Positions 56,010 through 63,520 of a stretch of DNA of 64,000 nt are shown one piece after another. A model generated the notes under the pieces. The model was not told where the DNA came from. It saw only the letters and a list, made by a program, of their open reading frames with translations, and ran no database searches. The position numbers and the translations under genes were made by a program. Origin of the DNA: Polynucleobacter sp. Tro8-14-1 (GTDB lineage: Bacteria > Pseudomonadota > Gammaproteobacteria > Burkholderiales > Burkholderiaceae); contig NZ_JACVPX010000004.1 in assembly GCF_018881655.1 (NCBI RefSeq), positions 169,020-233,019 on the forward strand. Reading direction: 5' to 3'. The number at the start of each line of letters is the position of its first letter. The stretch's first letter is position 1.

Positions 56010-56844
56010 TGCAAGTGAACAACGTCGAAAGTCTGTTCGGGGTCAAGCCAAAAATTGCCGTGCTGCTTGGATTTGGTTTGCTGCTATTGATTGTAATGAT
56101 CGATGTCTTATCGCCCGATGATTACCGATTGGTTTTGCTCTATTTATTTCCTGCGGCAATCATTGCATTAAATGCAAAGTCAATGAAGGTGGTGATCGCA
56201 GCTCTGATTATCGCTACCTTATTTGAAAATTATTTTCTCTTTGGGGATGGTTATTTCCCTTTCTACTTTACGACGATAGAGATTTTAAATATTTTGATTC
56301 GTTTTCTGGCAACCCTATTAATTATGTGGCTTGCCAGGTCGCTCAGACGTAGTCAACTGCGCGTAAATCTTCTAGCGAATACCGATTCATTGACGGGTTT
56401 ATGGAATAGGCGCTGGGCTCGCATCATGATAGAGCAGGCGATTGCAAGGCTAGAAGAGGCCCAGGAAGTATTTTCTGTCGCGCTGATTGACGTAAACGAC
56501 TTCAAAAAAATTAATGATGTTCGAGGACATTTGGTGGGTGATCAAGCTCTGACATAGATCGCACACACCTTGATGAAATTTACAGTTGAGAATGTTATGT
56601 TTTCCGCTTGGGTGGCGATGAGTTTTTGATTGTTGCATCAAGGGTAAATGAGCAGCAAATGCATCAGATATGTGGCGATATTGTTAAAACAGTTGATCAG
56701 ACGATGAGTGACTCCGGATACCCAGTTAGCTTAAGTATTGGCATGGCTACATATAGCGATACAGCCAGATCCGTCTCAGAAATCCTGCATGAAGTAGATC
56801 TAGAGATGTATCGCCATAAAACTGAAGGTAAAAAGCCTCAATAA
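56006..56844 (+). pseudogene. Broken GGDEF diguanylate cyclase gene
   Basis: The N-terminal part (56006-56557) encodes a membrane domain with several transmembrane segments (FGLLLLIVMIDVLS, VVIAALIIATLF and NILIRFLATLLIMW). It then begins a GGDEF domain with NTDSLTGLWNRR and ALIDVNDFKKINDVRGHLVG. A TAG at 56555-56557 interrupts it. The frame after the stop still looks GGDEF-like (IAHTLMKF), so the stop replaces one codon, probably Glu. A further frameshift lies between about 56580 and 56600, and the GGDEF motif itself (GGDEFLIVASRV, 56611-56844) is in another frame. Two lesions suggest real decay. Confidence 0.85.
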
Positions 56845-56870
56845 AACCCTTCTGTAGGAATGCTGTAGAC

Positions 56871-58511
56871 CTAGGCTTTCAGGGCAGAAAAGCTTTGTGC
56901 TTGGGAGCGATGCCAATACAGCTCAAATACTCTTGGTAGGTTCAACCCTGGATCTATGTGTTCAGCGTTGAGTAGCAGGCCAGCAGGCATCTCAGGCAGC
57001 AGGAAAGAGAGAAGTCGAACTTCATGTTTGCTAATACGCCTGATGATATGGGGGGCATCAATTTCACCGGGATGATGTAATCCAGCGGCCTCCACCAGCT
57101 CCTTCAAAGTCTTCAGGGTTTCATTGTGAAAGTTGTATACGCGCTCAGCTTTATTCGGCACTACCAATGCTTTCTGGCGCAATGGATTCTGTGTAGTGAC
57201 GCCAGTAGGGCAATTGCCCGTATTGCAAACCTGCGCCTGAATACAGCCAATGGAGAACATAAAGCCACGCGCACTATTACACCAATCGGCACCTAAAGCA
57301 AAAGCTACAGCCATATCAAAGGCGCTAATGATCTTTCCGGCACAACCAATTTTGATTTGATTTCTTAGGTTTACACCCACAAGGGTGTTATGAACCAGGC
57401 GCAGGCCTTCTTGTAGTGGTGTGCCCACGTGATTAGTAAATTCCACTGGCGATGCACCTGTCCCGCCTTCAGAGCCATCCACTACGATGAAGTCCGGATG
57501 AATGCCAGTCTCTAGCATGGCTTTGACAATGCCAAACCATTCCCATGGATGGCCAACGCAGAACTTAAAGCCAACTGGCTTACCTCCAGAGAGGTCGCGT
57601 AATTTCTTCACAAAGTGAATGAGTTCAAGTGGCGTAGAGAAGGCGCTATGTGATGCGGGGGAGATGCAGGCTTCCCCTTCCTTGACGCCACGTGCTGCAG
57701 CTATTTCAGCCGTCACCTTAGAGCCCGGCAAGATGCCGCCATGACCAGGCTTGGCGCCTTGGCTCAATTTGATCTCGATCATCTTGACCTGAGGATCTAA
57801 AGCATTCTCCTCATACTTTTTCTCATTAAAGCTACCATCAGTATTGCGGCAGCCAAAGTAACCAGAGCCAATTTCCCAAATGAGATCACCACCATGTACG
57901 CGATGGTATTGGGAGATCGAGCCTTCACCAGTGTCATGAGCAAAGCCACCCTTTTTAGCTCCAAGATTTAAAGCCAAAATAGCGTTAGCACTAAGGGACC
58001 CAAAGCTCATGGCTGAGATATTAAAGATGCTGGCTGAATATTTTTGTTTGCAATCTTTGCCACCAATCTCGACCCGGAAATCATGGCTGGGCAAACGGGT
58101 AGGGGCTAATGATTGATTAATCCATTGGTAGCCAGGAGCCATCACATCCAGCGTGGTACCAAAGGGAATTTGATCCGGTACAGCTTTAGCGCGTGAATAG
58201 ACTAATGTGCGCTGCTCTTTTGAAAAAGGGGTTTCATCATTGTCGCCCTCGATAAAGTACTGGCGAATTTCAGGTCGAATGAATTCAAGCATGAAACGCA
58301 AATGACCAATAACGGGGTAGTTGCGAAGAATGGCTACTTTAGTTTGTGAGACGTCATACATGCCCACGAATGATAAAAAGCCAAATAGTAGGAAGAAATT
58401 CCAAGCCTGTGGGTGTAGTTGTAAAGAGGCAAAACTCACAACAGCCCCCAAGATACAAAGGCTAAATGGAATATATCGAATAGGTATGTATTTATTGGGG
58501 GACATGGCCAT
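56871..58511 (-). CDS. FMN-binding glutamate-synthase-like membrane protein
   Basis: The 546-residue protein begins with two transmembrane segments (IPFSLCILGAVVSFASL and FFLLFGFLSFVGMY). A glutamate synthase FMN domain follows: FNISAMSFGSLSANAILALN, DTGEGSISQYH, GAKPGHGGILPGSKVT and the Cys cluster CIQAQVCNTGNCPTG for an iron-sulfur centre. It lacks the amidotransferase and NADPH domains of GltBD, so it is one of the stand-alone FMN-binding proteins of unknown substrate. It is divergent from the small gene at 58674, with an FNR-like box between them. Confidence 0.9.
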   Translation of the reverse strand: MAMSPNKYIPIRYIPFSLCILGAVVSFASLQLHPQAWNFFLLFGFLSFVGMYDVSQTKVAILRNYPVIGHLRFMLEFIRPEIRQYFIEGDNDETPFSKEQRTLVYSRAKAVPDQIPFGTTLDVMAPGYQWINQSLAPTRLPSHDFRVEIGGKDCKQKYSASIFNISAMSFGSLSANAILALNLGAKKGGFAHDTGEGSISQYHRVHGGDLIWEIGSGYFGCRNTDGSFNEKKYEENALDPQVKMIEIKLSQGAKPGHGGILPGSKVTAEIAAARGVKEGEACISPASHSAFSTPLELIHFVKKLRDLSGGKPVGFKFCVGHPWEWFGIVKAMLETGIHPDFIVVDGSEGGTGASPVEFTNHVGTPLQEGLRLVHNTLVGVNLRNQIKIGCAGKIISAFDMAVAFALGADWCNSARGFMFSIGCIQAQVCNTGNCPTGVTTQNPLRQKALVVPNKAERVYNFHNETLKTLKELVEAAGLHHPGEIDAPHIIRRISKHEVRLLSFLLPEMPAGLLLNAEHIDPGLNLPRVFELYWHRSQAQSFSALKA

Positions 58512-58567
58512 AATGAGCTTAAATGTGAATGGTCTGAGTATACGAATTTAATACAAATGCAAACAAT

Positions 58568-58581
58568 TTGACTTAAATCAA
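58568..58581. promoter_or_regulatory. FNR/ANR-like box in a divergent intergenic region
   Basis: TTGACTTAAATCAA matches TTGAY-N4-RTCAA fully. It lies 57 bp upstream of the FMN-glutamate-synthase-like start and 93 bp upstream of the divergent ATG at 58674. Unlike the similar box at 9516, it is entirely intergenic, which makes a true oxygen-responsive site more likely. Confidence 0.55.
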
Positions 58582-58673
58582 CCCCAAAAGCCCTTTAGTA
58601 ATGATTTTCCAGTAATTACCAAGCATTGCAGGAGTATTCTGAAAGGGTAGTTAATACTAATCATAGGAAGAAT

Positions 58674-59057
58674 ATGTCATTAAATCATGCGGTAATTTGG
58701 ATTGACCATAAAGAAGCTCACGTCATGTTCTTGAGCGCAGAGGCTAGCGAAGCTGAAGTGATTCGCAGTAAAACTACTCATGCGCATTTGCACCATAAGG
58801 CAAATGAAGTGGGTAGTGGCAAACTAGCTTTAGATTCCAAATATTTGCATTCAGTTATTAATGCCGTGAATGAATCCAAAGAAATTTTGATTCTTGGTCC
58901 AGGTTCTGCAAAATTAGAGCTCATCAAACACGCGCACAAACATGATGCCAATATTGCAGAAAAGATTGTTGGCGTAGAAACGGTTGATCATCCTACTGAT
59001 AAAGAAATTCTTGCCTATGCACGCAAGTTTTTCTATAAAGTGGATCAAATGCTATAA
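58674..59057 (+). CDS. Small cytosolic protein resembling the eRF1/Pelota C-terminal domain
   Basis: The 127-residue protein reads MSLNHAVIWIDHKEAHVMFL at the start, then His-rich HAHLHHKANEVGSGK, SKEILILGPGSAKLELIKH and a C-terminal VDHPTDKEILAYARKFFYK. The ILILGPGSAK segment and the overall alternation look like the L7Ae-like C-terminal domain of eRF1-type proteins, which databases label a translational machinery protein. That link is from memory. The frame opens at 58626, but the ATG at 58674 has a TAGGAAG ribosome-binding site. It may be controlled by the FNR-like box upstream. Confidence 0.75.
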   Translation: MSLNHAVIWIDHKEAHVMFLSAEASEAEVIRSKTTHAHLHHKANEVGSGKLALDSKYLHSVINAVNESKEILILGPGSAKLELIKHAHKHDANIAEKIVGVETVDHPTDKEILAYARKFFYKVDQML

Positions 59058-59082
59058 ATAAAGACTTCATAGGACGACACAA

Positions 59083-59343
59083 ATGACTAAAGAATTAAAC
59101 AAAGAAGCTTTAGGGCCAGATGGCCTCCCAGGGCATGATTATTTTCTGGATGCGGTCAATCATATTGATGAAGCTGTGGCAAACAATACGATTGCCGCGG
59201 GCGCTGCTAAAGGTTTAGTTTTTAGCCTTGTAGAAACCTTGGGCGCTATGGTTGGTGACCCCGATCTACCGAATCATCTGAAGTCCGGTTACATGGGTGC
59301 CTTAGATCTTGCGGTTGAGTTAGAGGCGAAGCTATCTAAATAA
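59083..59343 (+). CDS. Small acidic protein of unknown function
   Basis: The 86-residue protein has no signal peptide. It appears helical, with Asp/His-rich FLDAVNHIDEAVANNTIAAG and the semi-hydrophobic KGLVFSLVETLGAMVGDPDL. I do not recognise a family. It follows 58674 by 25 bp in the same direction with an AGGACGAC ribosome-binding region, so the two are probably one unit. A weak hairpin (AAGGGCA / TTGCCCTT near 59368-59390) follows. Confidence 0.7.
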   Translation: MTKELNKEALGPDGLPGHDYFLDAVNHIDEAVANNTIAAGAAKGLVFSLVETLGAMVGDPDLPNHLKSGYMGALDLAVELEAKLSK

Positions 59344-59432
59344 GCTAGCCATCAAGTGCATCTTCAGTAAGGGCAGCTTCGGTTGCCCTTATGCATTTAA
59401 AATGGCGGTCAATCGCCATTTAATCGAAGTTC

Positions 59433-60515
59433 ATGACCAATACTCCAAAGAAACGCTTAGCAGTCGCCCCCATGATGGAGTGGACGGACCGCCATTGCCG
59501 TTCGTTTCATCGCACGCTCACTAAAGAGGCTGTTCTTTATACAGAGATGGTCACTTCTGGTGCGCTCATGCATGGGGATGTGCCACGTCATTTAGATTAT
59601 TCACAAGAGCAACATCCTGTTGTTTTGCAATTAGGCGGCTCAGAGCCCGGCGACTTAGCAAGTTCTGCCGAACTAGCTCAACAGTGGGGTTACGATGAAA
59701 TCGATCTCAATTGCGGTTGCCCCTCAGAGCGCGTGCAACGTGGTGCCTTTGGCGCCTGCTTAATGGCTGAGCCTAATTTAGTTGCAGACTGTGTGCGCTC
59801 TATGAGGGGAGCGGTTGATATTCCGATCTCCGTAAAGCATCGTCTGGGCTTGGACTCGATGGATGCCGCAAATTCTGAAGCTGATTACCAATTTGCGCTG
59901 AACTTTATTCTTGCTGTTGCCGATGCTGGTGCCAGTCAGGTAACCATTCATGCACGTAATGCAGTGCTTAAAGGTTTATCGCCAAAAGAGAATCGCAGCA
60001 AACCACCGTTGCGTTATGAAGTAGCTGCAAAGCTCAGAGTAGATGCGCAGAAGCAATTTCCGAATCTCAAAGTATTGCTTAATGGTGGTTTGGAAACTAA
60101 TGAACAAATTGCTGGCCACTGGGATGACTTTGATGGTTTCATGGTGGGAAGGGCTGCATATCATTTCCCGGCGCTACTTTTAGGCTGGGATGACATGATT
60201 AATACGGATGGTGACGCAGCTGGCTACCTATTTAGCGAAACCGAGTGGCATCGCATTCAAGTTGCCTTAGTCAAGCAAGTTCAAGCTTGGTTTGATGAGT
60301 GCCAAGCCAAAGGCAAGCCTTTTTATATCGGTGCATTCACAAGACATATCCTCGGCTTAGCTCATGGCAGGGCAGGATCGCGGTATTGGCGTCAGCGTCT
60401 CTCAGATCATCACGCTTTGGCCAAAGTTCAGAGCAAAGCCGCCATCTTGGACTTCTTTATCGATGCGAGCCTATGCCTTGGGGATTGGGCAGCTTTTGAG
60501 TTCGAAAGTGCCTAA
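59433..60515 (+). CDS. dusA: tRNA dihydrouridine(20/20a) synthase DusA
   Basis: The 360-residue protein has the DusA layout: the N-terminal VAPMMEWTDRHCRSFHRTLT with FMN binding, EIDLNCGCPSERVQRGAFGA with the catalytic Cys region, ISVKHRLGLDSMD, VTIHARNAVLKGLSPKENR, VLLNGGLE, and GFMVGRAAYHFPALL. It reduces uridines 20 and 20a in the tRNA D-loop. It is directly upstream of tRNA-His in the same orientation, separated by the tRNA promoter. Confidence 0.96.
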   Translation: MTNTPKKRLAVAPMMEWTDRHCRSFHRTLTKEAVLYTEMVTSGALMHGDVPRHLDYSQEQHPVVLQLGGSEPGDLASSAELAQQWGYDEIDLNCGCPSERVQRGAFGACLMAEPNLVADCVRSMRGAVDIPISVKHRLGLDSMDAANSEADYQFALNFILAVADAGASQVTIHARNAVLKGLSPKENRSKPPLRYEVAAKLRVDAQKQFPNLKVLLNGGLETNEQIAGHWDDFDGFMVGRAAYHFPALLLGWDDMINTDGDAAGYLFSETEWHRIQVALVKQVQAWFDECQAKGKPFYIGAFTRHILGLAHGRAGSRYWRQRLSDHHALAKVQSKAAILDFFIDASLCLGDWAAFEFESA

Positions 60516-60538
60516 TAGCGGGCCTTAAAAGGGTGTTT

Positions 60539-60568
60539 TTGACAGTATTTTGAGCAAAAAGCTATAAT
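60539..60568 (+). promoter_or_regulatory. Consensus sigma-70 promoter of tRNA-His
   Basis: TTGACA (60539-60544), 18-base spacer and TATAAT (60563-60568) are both perfect consensus hexamers. They lie about 14 bp before the tRNA 5' end and start 24 bp after the dusA stop. Confidence 0.85.
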
Positions 60569-60581
60569 CTAGGTCTTCAGT

Positions 60582-60658
60582 GGCGGACGTAGCTCAGTTG
60601 GTAGAGTCCCAGATTGTGATTCTGGTTGTCGCGGGTTCGAGCCCCGTCGTTCGCCCCA
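60582..60658 (+). tRNA. tRNA-His (anticodon GTG)
   Basis: The acceptor stem GCGGACG pairs with CGTTCGC (with one G-T), the discriminator is C73 and CCA is encoded. The extra 5' G at 60582 (G-1) pairs with C73, which is specific to tRNA-His. The D-arm sequence is TAGCTCAGTTGGTA, the anticodon GTG lies at 60616-60618, and the T-arm GCGGG-TTCGAGC-CCCGT is standard. It is the only RNA gene seen by this method besides the leader before rimP. Confidence 0.97.
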
Positions 60659-61170
60659 TATAGAATAAGGACTTCCTGTCCGATTCTTTCAAAATCAACA
60701 GCTTTTAGTGTGAAATTTGGGAATTTCTTGTCGTTTCTTGCGCCTAAATCACCGTTTCTTGATCCCTCAAATTGTTGAGAGCATCTTCCCGCAAAGCCTT
60801 GATCTATATAGGTTAATGGTTTTAAGATCCCCAAAAACTACCGCAGGCCCATCTGTCTTTTTGATGTTCTATATAGAATGTTCATCTGGTTGTCGCGGGT
60901 TTAGGCCTAGTCATTTAATCTATATGGAATATAGCTCTGCTGTCTACTGCCGTGTTTTATGAGAGTGAAAAAAATTCCCAAATTGGGAACAACTCTTCTA
61001 AAGAGACTCTATTTACCGCCGTTAATCTGTTATAAATTTAAGTGGATACTGCAGAGGTAATAGGGTTTAAGTGGCTGTTATTAGATGATCTGCGGACACT
61101 CAAAATAGAGTATTTTTAAGCACTCGAGAAGCAGAGAACGGCCATTAACGGGCATAGGTAGGGGATCGAA
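60659..61170. other. Gene-free remnant region after tRNA-His
   Basis: About 510 bp with no credible coding frame. Besides the att-like repeat it holds three TATATAGAAT-like boxes (near 60658, 60870, 60920), TTTCTTG repeated three times between 60724 and 60759, an inverted repeat GAAATT-TGGG-AATTTC (60712-60727), and a 15-base palindrome TTCCCAAATTGGGAA (60975-60989) that could be a protein-binding site. It reads as leftover from an integrated element plus an upstream region for the small gene at 61171. Confidence 0.6.
60885..60912 (+). repeat. Decayed duplicate of the tRNA-His 3' part (att-like)
   Basis: TCTGGTTGTCGCGGGTT at 60885-60901 is identical to 60621-60637 in tRNA-His (anticodon-stem 3' side, variable loop, T-stem). 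The following bases up to 60912 match only in part. The repeat is on the same strand, 264 bp downstream, and is followed, like the tRNA, by a TATAT-GAAT-type sequence. This is the pattern left when an element integrates in a tRNA gene and then mostly deletes. Confidence 0.7.
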
Positions 61171-61407
61171 ATGCCTAAACGCATACGAGAATGGTGGTTT
61201 AAGAACGAGCTCGGCAAAGTTTGTTTTTGTGTCAAATACGGTAGTCGTCCGCTAGAGCTTGCTAAAGGCAAACATAGCGTGGAAGTGGGAAATCCCGCTG
61301 AGCTAGTTAAAGCGCTTGAGTTGGTCAAAAGCGCAGTTGAGGCTGGAGAGCTTGATGCTCAAATCGAGTTGGCTAGTGGTGCGGTGAGAAAAGGCTTTGG
61401 TCGGTAA
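61171..61407 (+). CDS. Small basic orphan protein of unknown function
   Basis: The 78-residue protein begins MPKRIREWWFKNELGKVCFC, with a basic, Trp-rich first part, then helical GNPAELVKALELVKSAVEAG and a basic end (VRKGFGR). No signal peptide and no recognised family. A GTAGGGGATC ribosome-binding region precedes the ATG. It stands alone between the tRNA-His remnant and the autotransporter gene, so it may be cargo of the lost element. A toxin-antitoxin role is not supported because no partner frame is adjacent. Confidence 0.6.
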   Translation: MPKRIREWWFKNELGKVCFCVKYGSRPLELAKGKHSVEVGNPAELVKALELVKSAVEAGELDAQIELASGAVRKGFGR

Positions 61408-61498
61408 GAGATTGATGTATTTGTTGTTTTTATGACGACAGACAGGTGGGAGTTTCATTTAAAATACTTTCCACTCTTCAAACTAAATTGAGTCTCCA

Positions 61499-63445
61499 AT
61501 GAAATCCATTTTTTCTGTAAATCACATCAAGTCGCTAATTCTCGTTGCGAGCTCAACTTTTATATTAAGCGGATTATTTTCTGCGAACGCCTTTGCGGGA
61601 GTTTGCCCTCGAAACACTTCCTTAGACCTTAACTCAAGCGCTAGTTGTACGGATTACATTTTAAATAGCGCTCTAACTACCGTGACTATACAAAATGCTG
61701 GAGTCATTGGGGCGAGCGTCAATGGTTATGCGATTAACTCCTCGACACCTGGAACAACAATTAGCACCTTAACAAATACTGGAACTATTGGAGGGGGCGG
61801 AGCTTATGATGCGATTTATGCTGGTGGAACAATTGGAGTCCTAACTAATTCCGGGTCAATTGTTGGCGTTGGTGCTTATGGAATAGAAAATTACGGAAGA
61901 ATTGATTCAATTTTAAATTCGGGGTTAATTTCCGGCGGCTCTGGTGCTGATGGTATCTACTTGGGTAGTCCAGGCTCTATAGGGACAATCACCAACTCTG
62001 GAAGTATTTTAGGTGGCAATGTGGGGATCAAATTCTATGCCAACATTGACGCCATAACTAATACTGGCACTATTTCTGGAAATAATTACGGAATTTATAA
62101 TGGCGGTGCTGTTCTTGCTATCCTTAACAACGGTCAAGGCGGAACAGCAACACATACCTCTAACGGAAACGCACTTACTTATTACGGCGCCTCACCCCAG
62201 AACTACAACATCATTATCAATTCCACTTCGCATTATGGGCAGTTAATTAATTACAGCTCAAGTGGTTCGATGGCTTTTGGTATTTCTGCTTTATCAACTA
62301 AAGGCTCCGGTGTTTTAGGTAACTACAGCACAGTACTTAATGGCATAACTTCAGCCAATTTGGGTTACGGAAGCGCTACAACCAGCGGGACACAAACATC
62401 GAATGGCTATACCTATACGCTTAATGAGACGGCTTCAGGCAGTAACATTTGGGATTTGTCATTACTCTCAGCTCCACCATTGCCGGTAACGGGCCCATCT
62501 ACAGTCAATACTCAGGCTTCTTTAACGAATACAGTTCAGCCATTACAAGGCACTGTCACAGTTCTAAACACCACCTTAGCAAACAGCTTCTCATACGACT
62601 GTACAGAGTTTGGCGCCAATAATATTTGTGTCTCTGCTGGTGGTCGCAATACTGCTGTTTCAGCTGCTAATGGCTTAAATAACACGAGCGCACTGTTGAT
62701 TGCTGCTTATCGCCCACATCCGAACTATCGCATTGGTGCTTACGCAGATCAGAACTTATCAGTAAACAACGCAGGCTCCACAGTTAATCTTGGTAATAAC
62801 ACTCCACTCGTTGGTTTGTTTGGTGCTTGGAACCAAAGGCTGGGCGGCACTGGTGCTGAAGTGAAGGTATCTGCTGCTTATGGTCAAAAGAACGCTACAG
62901 TCACACGCTCAGTTGTTGGTACGGGTGCAACGGCTTCAGAGGCTGGTAATGGTAGTGCTCCGATTAATAGCCAAGGTGCACAAGTAACGGCTAAGTATGG
63001 TTTTGGCATTGTTGAGAATGTCATCGTCTCACCATATGTTGGTGTTCGTTATACACAAAACAATATGAATGGTTACACCGAAGCTGCTAGCTCAACAGTC
63101 ACAGCACCATTGACATATTCAGCACTCAACACAAACGCTACTACGGCATTAGCTGGCGTAGGCGCTCAATACAAGTTTATCCCGCAAGCCACCGCTTTTG
63201 CTAGTGTTGGCGTTGAAACAGATACCAATACAAGTAATGGCACTTACTCAGCTACTGGCATTACAGGGCTTACTCCGATTAACTTCAATGCTAATCCTGT
63301 TAAGACTCGTCCAACAGCAATGCTTGGCGCATCTTACGATGTTGAGAAGAATCAGCGCTTAGGCATTACTGGTATCTATCGTCAAGAACCATATCAAGCG
63401 GTTCAAACAACCACGGTGATGGCGACTTATACAGTGGGTTTCTAA
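61499..63445 (+). CDS. Autotransporter (type Va) surface protein
   Basis: The 648-residue protein has a signal peptide (about residues 1-33, ending NAFA), then a short passenger of about 300 residues made of repeated strands such as TLTNTGTIGG, VLTNSGSIVG, TITNSGSILG and AITNTGTISG, which should form a beta-helix. From about residue 370 a C-terminal beta-barrel follows (ALLIAAYRPHPNYRIGAYAD, LVGLFGAWNQRL, VIVSPYVGVRYTQNN), ending in the aromatic terminus TYTVGF. It would place the passenger on the cell surface. Two Cys (SYDCTEFGANNICVS) lie at the barrel start. No protease motif is seen, so an adhesin is most likely. Confidence 0.88.
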   Translation: MKSIFSVNHIKSLILVASSTFILSGLFSANAFAGVCPRNTSLDLNSSASCTDYILNSALTTVTIQNAGVIGASVNGYAINSSTPGTTISTLTNTGTIGGGGAYDAIYAGGTIGVLTNSGSIVGVGAYGIENYGRIDSILNSGLISGGSGADGIYLGSPGSIGTITNSGSILGGNVGIKFYANIDAITNTGTISGNNYGIYNGGAVLAILNNGQGGTATHTSNGNALTYYGASPQNYNIIINSTSHYGQLINYSSSGSMAFGISALSTKGSGVLGNYSTVLNGITSANLGYGSATTSGTQTSNGYTYTLNETASGSNIWDLSLLSAPPLPVTGPSTVNTQASLTNTVQPLQGTVTVLNTTLANSFSYDCTEFGANNICVSAGGRNTAVSAANGLNNTSALLIAAYRPHPNYRIGAYADQNLSVNNAGSTVNLGNNTPLVGLFGAWNQRLGGTGAEVKVSAAYGQKNATVTRSVVGTGATASEAGNGSAPINSQGAQVTAKYGFGIVENVIVSPYVGVRYTQNNMNGYTEAASSTVTAPLTYSALNTNATTALAGVGAQYKFIPQATAFASVGVETDTNTSNGTYSATGITGLTPINFNANPVKTRPTAMLGASYDVEKNQRLGITGIYRQEPYQAVQTTTVMATYTVGF

Positions 63446-63470
63446 TCAAACTGATTTAGTTGTAGATGAG

Positions 63471-63495
63471 AAACCCGCCTAGTGCGGGTTTTTTG
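63471..63495 (+). terminator. Rho-independent terminator after the autotransporter gene
   Basis: AAACCCGC-CTAGT-GCGGGTTTTTT: an 8-bp GC-rich stem with a T-run, 26 bp after the stop codon. Confidence 0.9.
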
Positions 63496-63520
63496 TTGTT
63501 CCGAAGGTCTCAAATGGGTC

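Noticed and set aside
60577..60834. Minus-strand open frame across tRNA-His, with the GARTRDNQNHNLGLYQ sequence
   Set aside because: This is the antisense translation of the tRNA, a well-known false protein in databases.
61171..61407. Possible toxin-antitoxin gene
   Set aside because: No partner frame adjacent and no recognised toxin or antitoxin motif; left as an unknown orphan.
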